Positions 1-8,299 of a stretch of 32,377 bases of DNA are shown here, piece by piece; position 1 is the stretch's first letter; the number at the start of each line of letters is the position of its first letter. The notes under the pieces were generated by a model that was not told where the DNA came from, searched no databases, and saw only the letters and a program-made list of their open reading frames with translations. Origin of the DNA: JBIICS01 sp044238735 (GTDB lineage Bacteria > Bacteroidota > Bacteroidia > UBA4408). The position numbers and the translations under genes are program-made. The stretch is taken from assembly GCA_044238735.1 (NCBI GenBank), contig JBIICS010000011.1, positions 1 to 32,377 of the forward strand, read 5' to 3'.

Positions 1-2485
1 CCTTGTTTTTTTCTTCAATAATATTTTTCTGCTCAATAACCTCTAAATTAATTTTTTCTACTTTTTCTTTTTCTTCTCTTAATTCCTTGGTTCTTTCTTG
101 TACTTGTTCTTCGAGGATGAGTTTAGATTCTTCTAGTTTTTTAATTCGGTACTTAATAAATCCATATATAGCAAACGATCCAGCAATGATCATTAAAACA
201 ATAAACCAGGGTGTTTTCCAGAAAGGAGGGGTGATGGTGAAAGAAAAATCTGCTGGTATGTGATTCCATTCGCCATCGTTATTTCTGGCTTTAACTTTAA
301 AAGTGTATGTTCCAGGAGGCAAACTTGGATAGGTTGCTTCTGTTTTAGAAGTTAATGGTGACCATTTATCCTCTAGTCCTTCTAATTTATACTGATAAAC
401 AACGACATCTGGATTTGTATAGGATAATCCAACAAAGTCAAAAGTTAAGTGATTTTTATTATAGGGTAATGTTAAGTTTAATGGTAGTTGATTAATTGAA
501 TCAAATTCTGAAGAAAATAAATCGTAATTAAATTTTTCGAAATCTAATCGTATATCAGTGATATGAGTTGCGGGAGCTTTTAAATTATATCTATCCCATT
601 TAATGTCAAAAACCGTTACCCCTTTTACAGTACCTAACCATAGTTTACCACTTTCATCTAAGGCTGATGCATTTAAATTACATTCATCACCAATAAAACC
701 ATCCTGATCGGTATACGATTTAATGGATAATTTATAGTTTGTATAGAACGTGTTTAGGTCTAATCTATCCAATCCTTTTCCGTTACCCAGATATAAATAT
801 CCTCGTTTATCAAAAGTGATGGAATAAATGTTTGAATTGTTTTTTAAACCTTCGTTTTCTCCAAACTTTTTAAATGTTTTTCTATTGTACCAGTAAAGTC
901 CGTTAGGCGTTGTAATCCAAAGGTTGTTTTTATGGTCTATTGCTACTGATCTTATGTAACCATCTTCTAATCCTTCTTTAGCTCCAAACTTTTTAATTTC
1001 ATTGGTTTTAAAATTATATCTTATTAAACCATTATCGGTTGCTAACCAAATAATATCTTTTGATTCTACCTCAAATTTCCAAACTTCTACATCACATATT
1101 TTATTATCGGGATCAAAGTGGGGGTTGATTTTTCCATTTTCATATAAGTTTAAACCTTTTCGGGTTGAAATAATTACCTTATTATTTTCAATCTGTTTTA
1201 AAGTTCTTATTAAGACATCTTTTAAACCATTAAGCGTGTCGTAATTAGTGAATTTTTTACCATCAAATACACTAAGTCCATTTTGTGTTCCAAAATATAT
1301 ATGGTTACTATCGGTATCTATGGATGAGATTTTACTTCCTATAATCTGATTTAATTTGCGATTATCAGGATTGTGTTTAAATGAGTAATAATGTTTTTTT
1401 TGAATATTAAAACTTAACCCACCTAAATTTGTTCCAACTATTAAATGATCGTCTTTTAATGCAATTGTATTTATATAGTCTGATGGTATTGAATCTTTTC
1501 GGTTAAAGTTTACAAATTTTAGCGATGAGAACTTAACAACACCGTTTCCATCCGTGCCTATCCATAAATTGCCTTCAAGATCTTTAAAAATACAGGTTAA
1601 ACTAATTGTAGGTAATCCGTTTTTAGATATGATTCTATTAAATGATTTAAAATTATTAAGTGTATAAAATAAACCAGTGGGCGTGGTAATCCAAAAATTG
1701 TTAAAGTCGTCTTTAACCATACCGGTAATTCGGTTAGAGGAACCTAAGATGGAATCAGTTATGGTATTAGCTTTAAAACTTGAATTTATTTTATCGATAG
1801 CCATAAAGGTACCGGCAATCAAATTTTTATTGAGATCCTCGTTTAAACAAAACACCGCATTCATGCTTAAACCGCTCTCTTTATTTATTTTTAAAAGTTT
1901 ATTTTTTTGTATCGAGATTATACCGTCTTTTTTAGTACAAAACCAGATTTTTTCTTTGGAATCTTCGTAAATGTTAAAAATGGTGTTTTTATGCAGCGCG
2001 CTGTCGTTGTTTAAAACGGGTAATGTTTTTATTATTCCTTTTTCTAAATAACAGGGTCCTTTTTTAGTACCTATCCATATTATGCCTTTTTTGTCTCTTA
2101 ATACTTTCCACACCCAATTGTTGGGCAAGCCTTGATTGGTTCTAATATTTCTAAAAGTTCTTCCGTTAAAAAGAGACAAGCCGTTATCAGTGCCAAATAA
2201 CATATGCCCTTCATTATCCTGAGAAATACTGTAAACATAATTACTTGCCAAGCTATCGCTTGCTGTATAGGTTATAAATTTTTTTCCATCAAACTTACAC
2301 ACCCCGCCGCCATGGGTGCCAAACCACATAAAGCCCAGGTTATCTTGGTAAATAGATAAGATTTGGGAAGAGGGAAGACCTTGTTTTACAGAATAGATTT
2401 GAAAATTATAGGTTTGAGCTTTTGCAAAGGGGGCAATTAGCCAAAGCAGCAATACTAGCAGCGCTGTTTTAAATAGCTTTTTCAT
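1..2485 (-). CDS. Reg_prop/Y_Y_Y sensor protein, C-terminus cut by window edge
   Basis: The frame is open from the ATG at 2485 to the left edge (828 complete codons), so no stop lies in the window. It begins with a signal peptide (MKKLFKTALLVLLLWLIAPFAKA, then Gln). Repeated propeller blades follow, with recurring motifs such as DNLGFMWFGT, DKKGIIWIGT, DLEGNLWIGTDG and DESGKLWLGT. Next come a Y_Y_Y-type Ig-like domain near residues 680-755 (VVYQYKLEGLEDKW, LPPGTYTFKVKARN), one transmembrane helix near 757-776 and a charged coiled coil running off the edge (EVIEQKNIIEEKNK). The architecture is that of a periplasmic sensor passing a signal across the inner membrane. The missing output domain could be a histidine kinase or a SpoIIE-type phosphatase. 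The terminal coiled-coil wording resembles lead-ins to SpoIIE domains in Bacteroidota, but this is inference. Its start lies 14 nt after the dacA stop, so co-transcription with folP-dacA is likely. Confidence 0.9.
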   Translation of the reverse strand, partial: MKKLFKTALLVLLLWLIAPFAKAQTYNFQIYSVKQGLPSSQILSIYQDNLGFMWFGTHGGGVCKFDGKKFITYTASDSLASNYVYSISQDNEGHMLFGTDNGLSLFNGRTFRNIRTNQGLPNNWVWKVLRDKKGIIWIGTKKGPCYLEKGIIKTLPVLNNDSALHKNTIFNIYEDSKEKIWFCTKKDGIISIQKNKLLKINKESGLSMNAVFCLNEDLNKNLIAGTFMAIDKINSSFKANTITDSILGSSNRITGMVKDDFNNFWITTPTGLFYTLNNFKSFNRIISKNGLPTISLTCIFKDLEGNLWIGTDGNGVVKFSSLKFVNFNRKDSIPSDYINTIALKDDHLIVGTNLGGLSFNIQKKHYYSFKHNPDNRKLNQIIGSKISSIDTDSNHIYFGTQNGLSVFDGKKFTNYDTLNGLKDVLIRTLKQIENNKVIISTRKGLNLYENGKINPHFDPDNKICDVEVWKFEVESKDIIWLATDNGLIRYNFKTNEIKKFGAKEGLEDGYIRSVAIDHKNNLWITTPNGLYWYNRKTFKKFGENEGLKNNSNIYSITFDKRGYLYLGNGKGLDRLDLNTFYTNYKLSIKSYTDQDGFIGDECNLNASALDESGKLWLGTVKGVTVFDIKWDRYNLKAPATHITDIRLDFEKFNYDLFSSEFDSINQLPLNLTLPYNKNHLTFDFVGLSYTNPDVVVYQYKLEGLEDKWSPLTSKTEATYPSLPPGTYTFKVKARNNDGEWNHIPADFSFTITPPFWKTPWFIVLMIIAGSFAIYGFIKYRIKKLEESKLILEEQVQERTKELREEKEKVEKINLEVIEQKNIIEEKNK

Positions 2486-2499
2486 TTAACAGTACCAAA

Positions 2500-3285
2500 T
2501 TAATGAAAAATTTCATCTAAAAGCCGGGTTAATTTTTCCGGACTTAATTTTGTTTTTAAAACACCATCTTTGGCAAACGATAATTCTCCGGTTTGCTCGG
2601 ATACAATTACCACTATGGCGTCCGATATTTCTGTAATACCAACAGCTGCTCTGTGTCGCATCCCTAAATTAGCCGGAAAATCGGGGTTTTCGGTTACAGG
2701 TAAAACACAGCGGGCGGCCATAATTTGGTTATCTGCAATTATTACTGCACCATCGTGTAAGGGACTATTTTTATAAAAAATACTTTCCAACAAACGCTGA
2801 GATAATTTTGCATTTATAGCATCACCGGTGTTAATATAAAACTTTAAATCGCTATTGGTTGTTAAAACCATAATTGCTCCGGTTTTGGATTGAGACATGT
2901 GCGCACATGCTTTTATTAGGCTGGGTATATCTAAATGAAGTTGCTTAAGTTTTTTGTTCGATTTCCATTCGAAAAGTTTAAATTTTGGATTAGCTAAAAA
3001 ACCATTGGTACCAATTAATAATAAAAATCTTCTAATTTCTTGCTGAAAAACCACCACCAAAGCAATTACCCCAACACCAATAAATTGACCTAATATGGTA
3101 CCCAGCAATTGCATGTTTAATGCTTTTACAATAAGCCAAAAAAGATAAATAGATAAAATTCCAATAAAAATATTGATGGCGGTGGAGCCTTTAATCAACT
3201 TATATAATTCGTAAAGCAATAGGCTTACCAAAATAATATCAATTAAATCTAAAAAGCGAAATTGTATGAATGACTGCAAAAGCAT
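2500..3285 (-). CDS. dacA: Diadenylate cyclase, CdaA/DacA type
   Basis: This enzyme condenses two ATP into cyclic di-AMP, a second messenger tied to osmotic and cell-wall homeostasis. The 261-residue protein has three N-terminal membrane segments (about 12-30, 34-53 and 62-85). The cytosolic DAC domain carries the two hallmark motifs DGA (178-180) and RHR (210-212), the latter in MRHRAAVG, followed by SEQTGELSFAKDG. Length and layout match membrane-bound CdaA rather than DisA. The ATG at 3285 is 3 nt after the folP stop, so the two are almost certainly co-transcribed. No cdaR (YbbR) or glmM is next door, unlike in Firmicutes. A sensor gene follows 14 nt downstream. Confidence 0.96.
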   Translation of the reverse strand: MLLQSFIQFRFLDLIDIILVSLLLYELYKLIKGSTAINIFIGILSIYLFWLIVKALNMQLLGTILGQFIGVGVIALVVVFQQEIRRFLLLIGTNGFLANPKFKLFEWKSNKKLKQLHLDIPSLIKACAHMSQSKTGAIMVLTTNSDLKFYINTGDAINAKLSQRLLESIFYKNSPLHDGAVIIADNQIMAARCVLPVTENPDFPANLGMRHRAAVGITEISDAIVVIVSEQTGELSFAKDGVLKTKLSPEKLTRLLDEIFH

Positions 3286-3288
3286 TGA

Positions 3289-4137
3289 TTAAAATTGATT
3301 TACAAGATAAATAATTTCTTTTGCTTCTTTAACGTCGTGAACTCTTAAAATATCAGCACCTTTTAAAAGCGCAATGGTGTTTAAAATAGTAGTACCGTTT
3401 AAGCTTTTTTCGGGAGTTGTATTTAAAGTTTTGTATATCATGGATTTTCTGGATAGACCCACCAATAAAGGATATCCTAAAATTTTAAACTGCTCTAAAT
3501 TTTTTAAGAGCATGAAATTTTGTTCGGTATTTTTTGAGAATCCAAAACCGGGATCAATTATTATATCGTTAATTCCTACTTTTTTGGCTTTAGATACTTG
3601 TAAACTTAATTCATAAACAACCTCATTTACCAGATTATGGTAGTTGTTTTGCTGCTGCATATTGGTTGGATTTCCTCGCATGTGCATAATTACCAGGGGG
3701 CATTGGTGTTTTTTAACTACCTCAAAAATGTTGGGATCTATATTTCCGCCCGATATATCGTTTATTATATCAGCTCCTTCAATTAAAGCGGCTTCGGCTA
3801 CTTTGCTATTAAAGGTATCTATTGATAATGTTATTTTTGGGAATAGCTTTTTTACTTCCTTTACGTAAGGAATAACCCTGTTTAATTCCTCTTGTTCATT
3901 AATTAATTCAGCTCCCGGCCTTGAGCTTGCTCCACCTGCATCAATAACATCAGCCCCTTCTTCCAGCATTTTTTCGGTTTGCATGATGGCTTTATTTAAT
4001 AAATTATATTGGCCACCATCAAAAAAAGAATCGTGAGTAAGGTTTAAAACACCCCAAATTTGTTTATTCAATTCAGTTAAAGTTCCCTTTGTATTAAGTA
4101 AACTTTTTGAGTTTAAAAATGTATATTTAACGCTCAT
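3289..4137 (-). CDS. folP: Dihydropteroate synthase
   Basis: This enzyme joins 6-hydroxymethyl-7,8-dihydropterin diphosphate to p-aminobenzoate in folate synthesis; it is the sulfonamide target. The 282-residue protein shows the family motifs in order: GVLNLTHDSFFDGG (29-42), DAGGASSRPGAE (66-77), SIDTFNSKVAEAAL (105-118), DIINDISGG (123-131), MHMRGNPTNMQ (151-161), then IIDPGFGFSKN, LVGLSRKSMI and a C-terminal RVHDV. The first motif has His35 where most DHPS have Pro (NxTPDSF). The ATG at 4137 is only 14 bp from the oppositely oriented DUF1599 start. There is no alternative in-frame start before the first conserved motif. The gene heads the probable folP-dacA-sensor operon. Confidence 0.97.
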   Translation of the reverse strand: MSVKYTFLNSKSLLNTKGTLTELNKQIWGVLNLTHDSFFDGGQYNLLNKAIMQTEKMLEEGADVIDAGGASSRPGAELINEQEELNRVIPYVKEVKKLFPKITLSIDTFNSKVAEAALIEGADIINDISGGNIDPNIFEVVKKHQCPLVIMHMRGNPTNMQQQNNYHNLVNEVVYELSLQVSKAKKVGINDIIIDPGFGFSKNTEQNFMLLKNLEQFKILGYPLLVGLSRKSMIYKTLNTTPEKSLNGTTILNTIALLKGADILRVHDVKEAKEIIYLVNQF

Positions 4138-4151
4138 TTCGATTGCAATTT

Positions 4152-4700
4152 ATGAATAATACTTCCCAACAATACGATTCTGTTGTAAAAAAATGCAAAG
4201 ATATTTTTATTAAAAAGATGAAAGATTACGGTAGTGCCTGGCGAATTTTAAGACCAGAATCTATTACCGATCAAATTTTTATTAAAGCGCAGCGAATCAG
4301 GAGCATAGAGGAAAAGGGTACTCAAAAAATTAAAGAGGATATCCGAAACGAGTATATTGGAGTTGTAAACTATTGTATTATTGGCCTCATTCAATTGGAG
4401 TTGGGTTATGCTAATCAACTTGAATTATCGGTTGCTGAAGGGGAGGCTTTATACTCGAAGCATATTGATGCCACTAAGCGGTTAATGGAAGATAAAAATC
4501 ATGATTATGGTGAGGCCTGGCGCGATATGAGGGTTTCTTCATTAACCGATTTAATATTGATGAAAATAATGAGGGTTAAACAAATAGAGGATAACAAAGG
4601 TAATACGATCATATCCGAAGGTATAGATGCCAATTACCAGGATATGATTAATTATTCAATTTTTTCGCTTATTCGATTGGGAGAGAAGTTTGAAAATTAA
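4152..4700 (+). CDS. DUF1599 family protein, internally duplicated
   Basis: The protein has 182 residues from the ATG at 4152. A TTG at 4143 is in frame but would add only three residues and reduce the folP gap further, so I prefer the ATG. The sequence is a tandem duplication. KDYGSAWRILRPESITDQI near 24-42 is echoed by HDYGEAWRDMRVSSLTDLI near 118-136, and EYIGVVNYCIIGLIQL is echoed by NYQDMINYSIFSLIRL at the end of each half. This two-copy layout is what I know of DUF1599. No function is established and no catalytic motif stands out. The protein looks soluble, with no signal peptide. It is transcribed away from folP and precedes the DoxX-type gene by 90 bp. Confidence 0.9.
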   Translation: MNNTSQQYDSVVKKCKDIFIKKMKDYGSAWRILRPESITDQIFIKAQRIRSIEEKGTQKIKEDIRNEYIGVVNYCIIGLIQLELGYANQLELSVAEGEALYSKHIDATKRLMEDKNHDYGEAWRDMRVSSLTDLILMKIMRVKQIEDNKGNTIISEGIDANYQDMINYSIFSLIRLGEKFEN

Positions 4701-4754
4701 TCTCTCAAAATTCTTAATTAATCTAAATTCTAAATAATCAAGCTAATTATTTAT

Positions 4755-4762
4755 TAAGTTTG
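4755..4762 (+). promoter_or_regulatory. Candidate -7 element for the DoxX-type gene
   Basis: TAAGTTTG is a perfect match to the Bacteroidota -7 consensus TAnnTTTG, 28 nt before the ATG at 4791, which would give a leader of about 22 nt. No convincing -33 TTG lies at the usual distance, so the call rests on the -7 element and its placement in a 90-bp gap. Confidence 0.45.
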
Positions 4763-4790
4763 GTTTAAGCAATTCTAAAGTGTTAATAAT

Positions 4791-5930
4791 ATGAATATTA
4801 TAGTAACAATAAGTAGAGTTTTTGTGGGTGTTTTATTCATTATTTCGGGTTTAATAAAAGCTAACGACCCGCTTGGATTTTCCTACAAACTAGCCGAATA
4901 CTTCACTGTTTTTGGAACCGAATGGGCCATACCGCTCGCTTTGCCGCTATCTATGTTTATTTGTGTTTTTGAAGTTGTTGCCGGTGTTTTAACGTTAACC
5001 GGAACCCGAGCGCGTTTTACTGCTTGGTCGTTAATGAGTATGATCATTTTTTTTACTTTTCTAACTTTTTATAGTGCTTATTTTAACAAAGTAACTGATT
5101 GCGGTTGTTTTGGAGACGCTATTAAATTAACTCCTTGGCAAAGCTTCTCAAAAGATATAATTCTGCTTTTATTTATAACTCCCATTTTTTTATACAGAAA
5201 CAAAATTCAGTCTGTTTTCGAATTTAAGGGCGATTGGATAACCCTTGTATTAAGCACTGTTGCTACCACTTGGTTTACTGTTCACTGTTACAACCATTTG
5301 CCTGTAAAAGATTTTAGACCTTATGCCATAGGTAAAAATATAAACGAAGGGATGGCAATTCCCGAGGGCGCTCCACAGGATGAATTTAAAATAACATTTA
5401 CCTACAAAAACAAACAAACCGGAGCTATAGAAACTCTTGTTACGGAGGAATTAACGAAAAAAGATTCGGTTTGGTTTGCAAATTTTGAATATGTGGATCG
5501 TAAGGAAGAAAAAATTAAGGAAGGCTACAAACCTCCTATTCATGATTTTGCTATTCGATCGCTGGACGGAAGCACAGATGTAACTGAAGATGTTTTAAAG
5601 AACGAAAAACCTTTCTTTTTATTGGTTATGTATGATGTAACCAAATCAAACCTTCAGCCTCTTAATGAATTTAATGCCTTGTCTCAGAAAATTATCGAAA
5701 ACGGAGGAGAGTTTATTGGTTTAACGGCATCATCATACAAATTGGTTGAAGAAGTTCGCCATGAAAATAATTTATTGTTTGAATTTTATAATGTTGATGA
5801 AACACAATTAAAAACAATGATTAGAGCTAACCCAGGGTTAATGTTGGTAAAAAATGGTACCGTAATAAATATGTGGCATTATAATGATTTACCCGATTTT
5901 GAAACTATTAAAAACAATTACCTTAAGTAA
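4791..5930 (+). CDS. DoxX/MauE-type membrane protein with C-terminal thioredoxin-like region (BT_3928 family)
   Basis: The 379-residue protein has four N-terminal helices of the DoxX/MauE fold, including GVLFIISGLIKANDPLGF (13-30). These are followed by DCGCFGDAIKLTPW (103-116), whose paired cysteines C104 and C106 are typical of MauE-like proteins. A further helix lies near 143-165. The remainder from about 240 (HDFAIRSLDGSTDVTEDVL through NPGLMLVKNGTVINMWHYNDLP) resembles a TlpA/AhpC thioredoxin fold. At the place where a CxxC would be expected it reads MYDVTKSNLQP, so it has no active-site cysteines. This suggests a redox-associated membrane scaffold rather than an oxidoreductase; function is unknown. 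The stop codon directly abuts the GTG of the ABC permease. Confidence 0.88.
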   Translation: MNIIVTISRVFVGVLFIISGLIKANDPLGFSYKLAEYFTVFGTEWAIPLALPLSMFICVFEVVAGVLTLTGTRARFTAWSLMSMIIFFTFLTFYSAYFNKVTDCGCFGDAIKLTPWQSFSKDIILLLFITPIFLYRNKIQSVFEFKGDWITLVLSTVATTWFTVHCYNHLPVKDFRPYAIGKNINEGMAIPEGAPQDEFKITFTYKNKQTGAIETLVTEELTKKDSVWFANFEYVDRKEEKIKEGYKPPIHDFAIRSLDGSTDVTEDVLKNEKPFFLLVMYDVTKSNLQPLNEFNALSQKIIENGGEFIGLTASSYKLVEEVRHENNLLFEFYNVDETQLKTMIRANPGLMLVKNGTVINMWHYNDLPDFETIKNNYLK

Positions 5931-7010
5931 GTGATAAAATTTATTATAAAACGATTGCTTTATGGGTTCCTGGTTTTACTGGGTGTTATTACAATTGTGT
6001 TCCTTCTATTTAATGTTTTGCCCGGCGATCCCGCCCGAATGATGCTGGGACAAAGGGCCGATGTTGCTTCAATAGATCAGATAAACCGAGATTTGGGCCG
6101 TGATAAACCGTTGTATTTTCAGTTTTTGATGTACTTAAATGATTTATCCCCTCTCTCTGTCCATAATCCTTATAATAGTGAAGATCATTTGTATCTAGAC
6201 CGAGAAAAATATTCGGATGCTAAAGAACTTTTTAAAATTTCGGATGACAACGTTTTAGTGCTCAAATCGCCTTATTTGCGAAGGTCTTATCAAAGCAAGC
6301 GTAAAGTTTCCGAAATATTGTACGAATCGCTTCCCGAAACTTTTGTGCTGGCTGCAGCAGCTATGACCTTTGCTACATTTTTTGGGGTTATATTAGGGAT
6401 TATTTCGGCCGTAAGAAAAGATACCTGGCTTGATAGTTCTTCCTTGTTTTTTGCTGTATTAGGCATGTCTGGTCCTTCCTTTTTTATGGGACTAATTATT
6501 TCGTGGTTTTTTGCTTATTTATTGGGAGAATATACCGGTTTGGAATTAACAGGAAGTTTATATACTATTGATCCTTTTGAGGGAGAGGTTTTATCTTTAA
6601 AGAATTTGATTTTACCGGCATTTGCTCTCGGAATTAGGCCCCTGGCCGTTATTGTTCAGTTAACCCGTAGTTCATTGTTGGAGGTTTTAAGCCAGGATTA
6701 CATTAGAACCGCTACCGCAAAAGGATTAAGTTATTACAAGGTTATTTTTAAACACGCATTAAAAAATGCAATGACACCAGTTGTTACGGCTGTTTCGGGT
6801 TGGTTTGCTGGATTAATGGCCGGGTCGGTTTTTATTGAGCACGTTTTTGGCTGGAAAGGGATAGGGGCAGAGGTTGTTTCCGCCTTAGAAAAATATGATT
6901 TACCCGTTGTTATAGGAAGTGTGTTGGTAGTGGCAATCATATTTGTTATTATTAACATTACGGTGGATATTGTATACGGTTTACTAGATCCGCGAGTACG
7001 AGTACAATAA
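5931..7010 (+). CDS. ABC transporter permease, DppB/OppB type, unpaired
   Basis: This is an inner-membrane permease of the peptide/nickel ABC importer family, 359 residues from a GTG start immediately after the upstream TAA. The N-terminus (IKRLLYGFLVLLGVITIVFLLFNVLPGDPARM) is typical of DppB. The cytoplasmic coupling loop is in DYIRTATAKGLSYYKVIFKHALKNAM (about 259-284), and the family ending LLDPRVRVQ is present. Between TM1 and TM2 lies a long extracytoplasmic stretch (about residues 45-125), longer than I expect for DppB. No DppC-like permease, ATPase or binding protein is in the window. Either its partners are encoded elsewhere or it works differently. The 0-bp spacing implies translational coupling to the DoxX-type gene. 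Confidence 0.9.
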   Translation: MIKFIIKRLLYGFLVLLGVITIVFLLFNVLPGDPARMMLGQRADVASIDQINRDLGRDKPLYFQFLMYLNDLSPLSVHNPYNSEDHLYLDREKYSDAKELFKISDDNVLVLKSPYLRRSYQSKRKVSEILYESLPETFVLAAAAMTFATFFGVILGIISAVRKDTWLDSSSLFFAVLGMSGPSFFMGLIISWFFAYLLGEYTGLELTGSLYTIDPFEGEVLSLKNLILPAFALGIRPLAVIVQLTRSSLLEVLSQDYIRTATAKGLSYYKVIFKHALKNAMTPVVTAVSGWFAGLMAGSVFIEHVFGWKGIGAEVVSALEKYDLPVVIGSVLVVAIIFVIINITVDIVYGLLDPRVRVQ

Positions 7011-7209
7011 TAGTTTATAGATTTCAGTTTAAAGTTTTAAGTAAAAATTAGTAAGACGACTATTATTAATAGCAAAACTCAACTACTAACTGTCAACTTT
7101 TAATTCTCAACTATCGATTAGTCGACTATTCTAATCCTAAATAAATACAATTTATCTTTTCTGTTTTCTCTTTTTTCTTTGTTCTTTTGTTAGATAAGTA
7201 TTTTTCAAG
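7011..7209. other. Intergenic region without a supported gene
   Basis: This AT-rich 199-bp gap lies between the permease and DUF4286. It holds a run of degenerate heptamers at 7080-7121 (separate entry) and a short direct repeat CGACTATT at 7057-7064 and 7123-7130. A minus-strand reading frame at 7126-7365 crosses its right end but is a shadow of DUF4286. Confidence 0.6.
7080..7121. repeat. Degenerate heptamer array related to CAACTTT
   Basis: Read in strict 7-nt register the stretch is CAACTAC, TAACTGT, CAACTTT, TAATTCT, CAACTAT, CGATTAG. Three of six units keep CAACT and the others differ by a few bases. It resembles a decayed version of the intact array at 22344-22434. The register is visible by eye, but with so few units the relationship could be chance in AT-rich DNA. 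Confidence 0.45.
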
Positions 7210-7518
7210 ATGATAATATATAACGTTACCGTAAATATTGATAATGATGTTCATACAGAGTGGGTGGAATGGATGAAAAACATTCATATACCCGATGTGA
7301 TGAAAACCGGTTTTTTTAAGGAATATCGTTTTTGTAGAGTATTGACCGATGAGCCTCAGGGTCACACCTACTCAATTCAATATTTATGCGAGAGTTTAAC
7401 AGATTACGATCGCTACCAAAAACAAGAAGCACCTCGTTTACAGGCCGATCATAAAAGTAAGTACGAAGGAAAGTTTGTTGCCTTTAGAACCATTTTAAAA
7501 ATGGTAGATAATGGATAG
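7210..7518 (+). CDS. DUF4286 family protein
   Basis: This is a small soluble protein of 102 residues. The opening MIIYNVTVNIDNDVHTEWVEWMKNIHIPDVMKTGFF and the later HTYSIQYLCESLTDYDRYQ are characteristic of DUF4286, a compact alpha/beta family common in Bacteroidota with a ferredoxin-like look. Its function is not established. Its last 8 nt overlap the start of rsmA in another frame, so the two are translationally coupled. The ATG at 7210 is the first start that fits, right after an AT-rich leader. Confidence 0.88.
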   Translation: MIIYNVTVNIDNDVHTEWVEWMKNIHIPDVMKTGFFKEYRFCRVLTDEPQGHTYSIQYLCESLTDYDRYQKQEAPRLQADHKSKYEGKFVAFRTILKMVDNG

Positions 7519-8299
7519 GGTAAGAGCAAAAAAACATTTAGGACAACATTTTTTAACTGACTTAGAAATTGCAAAACGTATAGCCGAATCGTTGCAATTA
7601 AATACCTACACTAAACTTTTGGAGATTGGTCCGGGTATGGGGGTATTAACTCAATTTTTACTGCAAAATCCGCAAAAAGAAGTTTATGTAATTGACATTG
7701 ACAGTGAAAGTATTGGTTATTTAAAAGAACATTTTCCTCAACTAAATCAAAAAGTAATTGAAGGTGATTTTTTAAAATTAGATTTAGCAAAATTATTTAA
7801 CAATACTGAGTTTGGACTTATCGGTAACTATCCATACAATATTTCCAGTCAGATTGTTTTTAAAATGCTCGATTACAAACACCTGATACCGGAAATGAGC
7901 GGTATGTTTCAAAAAGAGGTGGCAGAAAGAATATGCTCTGGTCCTGGATCTAAGGAATATGGTATAATAAGTGTGTTAACACAAGCTTATTATAATGCTG
8001 AATATTTATTTACTGTAAACGAAAATGTTTTTAATCCTCCGCCAAAAGTAAAATCGGGAGTATTGCGTTTAACCCGAAAAAAAGAAACTATATTACCCTG
8101 TAACGAGATTTTGTTTAAGCAAGTGGTAAAAACAAGTTTTAATCAGCGAAGAAAAATGCTTCGTAACTCATTACGGGGTTTGGGATTTACAGCAGAGCAA
8201 TTATCGGAAGAGATTTACACTAAAAGACCTGAACAACTGTCATTGCAGCAATTTTATTCCATAACAAACCAGCTGGAGGCAAACCGAAAGGAGAATTAA
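7511..8299 (+). CDS. rsmA: 16S rRNA (adenine1518/1519-N6)-dimethyltransferase
   Basis: RsmA (KsgA) dimethylates two adjacent adenines in the 3' terminal hairpin of 16S rRNA late in small-subunit assembly, using S-adenosylmethionine. The 262-residue sequence begins MDRVRAKKHLGQHFLTD, diagnostic for the family. The SAM-binding motif is LLEIGPGMGVLT (36-47), the acidic motif VIDIDSES (60-67), and the target-adenine motif NYPYNISS (106-113). The C-terminal region (NQRRKMLRNSLRG) is typical. It overlaps DUF4286 by 8 nt, and its TAA overlaps the ATG of a possible 34-residue ORF. Confidence 0.97.
   Translation: MDRVRAKKHLGQHFLTDLEIAKRIAESLQLNTYTKLLEIGPGMGVLTQFLLQNPQKEVYVIDIDSESIGYLKEHFPQLNQKVIEGDFLKLDLAKLFNNTEFGLIGNYPYNISSQIVFKMLDYKHLIPEMSGMFQKEVAERICSGPGSKEYGIISVLTQAYYNAEYLFTVNENVFNPPPKVKSGVLRLTRKKETILPCNEILFKQVVKTSFNQRRKMLRNSLRGLGFTAEQLSEEIYTKRPEQLSLQQFYSITNQLEANRKEN

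Noticed and set aside
2570..2776. Plus-strand ORF over dacA
   Set aside because: It is the complement of the strongly conserved DAC domain; no independent support.
4143..4151. TTG start for DUF1599
   Set aside because: It adds three residues only and leaves 5 bp to the folP start; the ATG at 4152 is more plausible.
7126..7365. Minus-strand ORF of 79 codons
   Set aside because: It lies antisense over DUF4286, with a low-complexity lysine-rich end and no recognisable domain.
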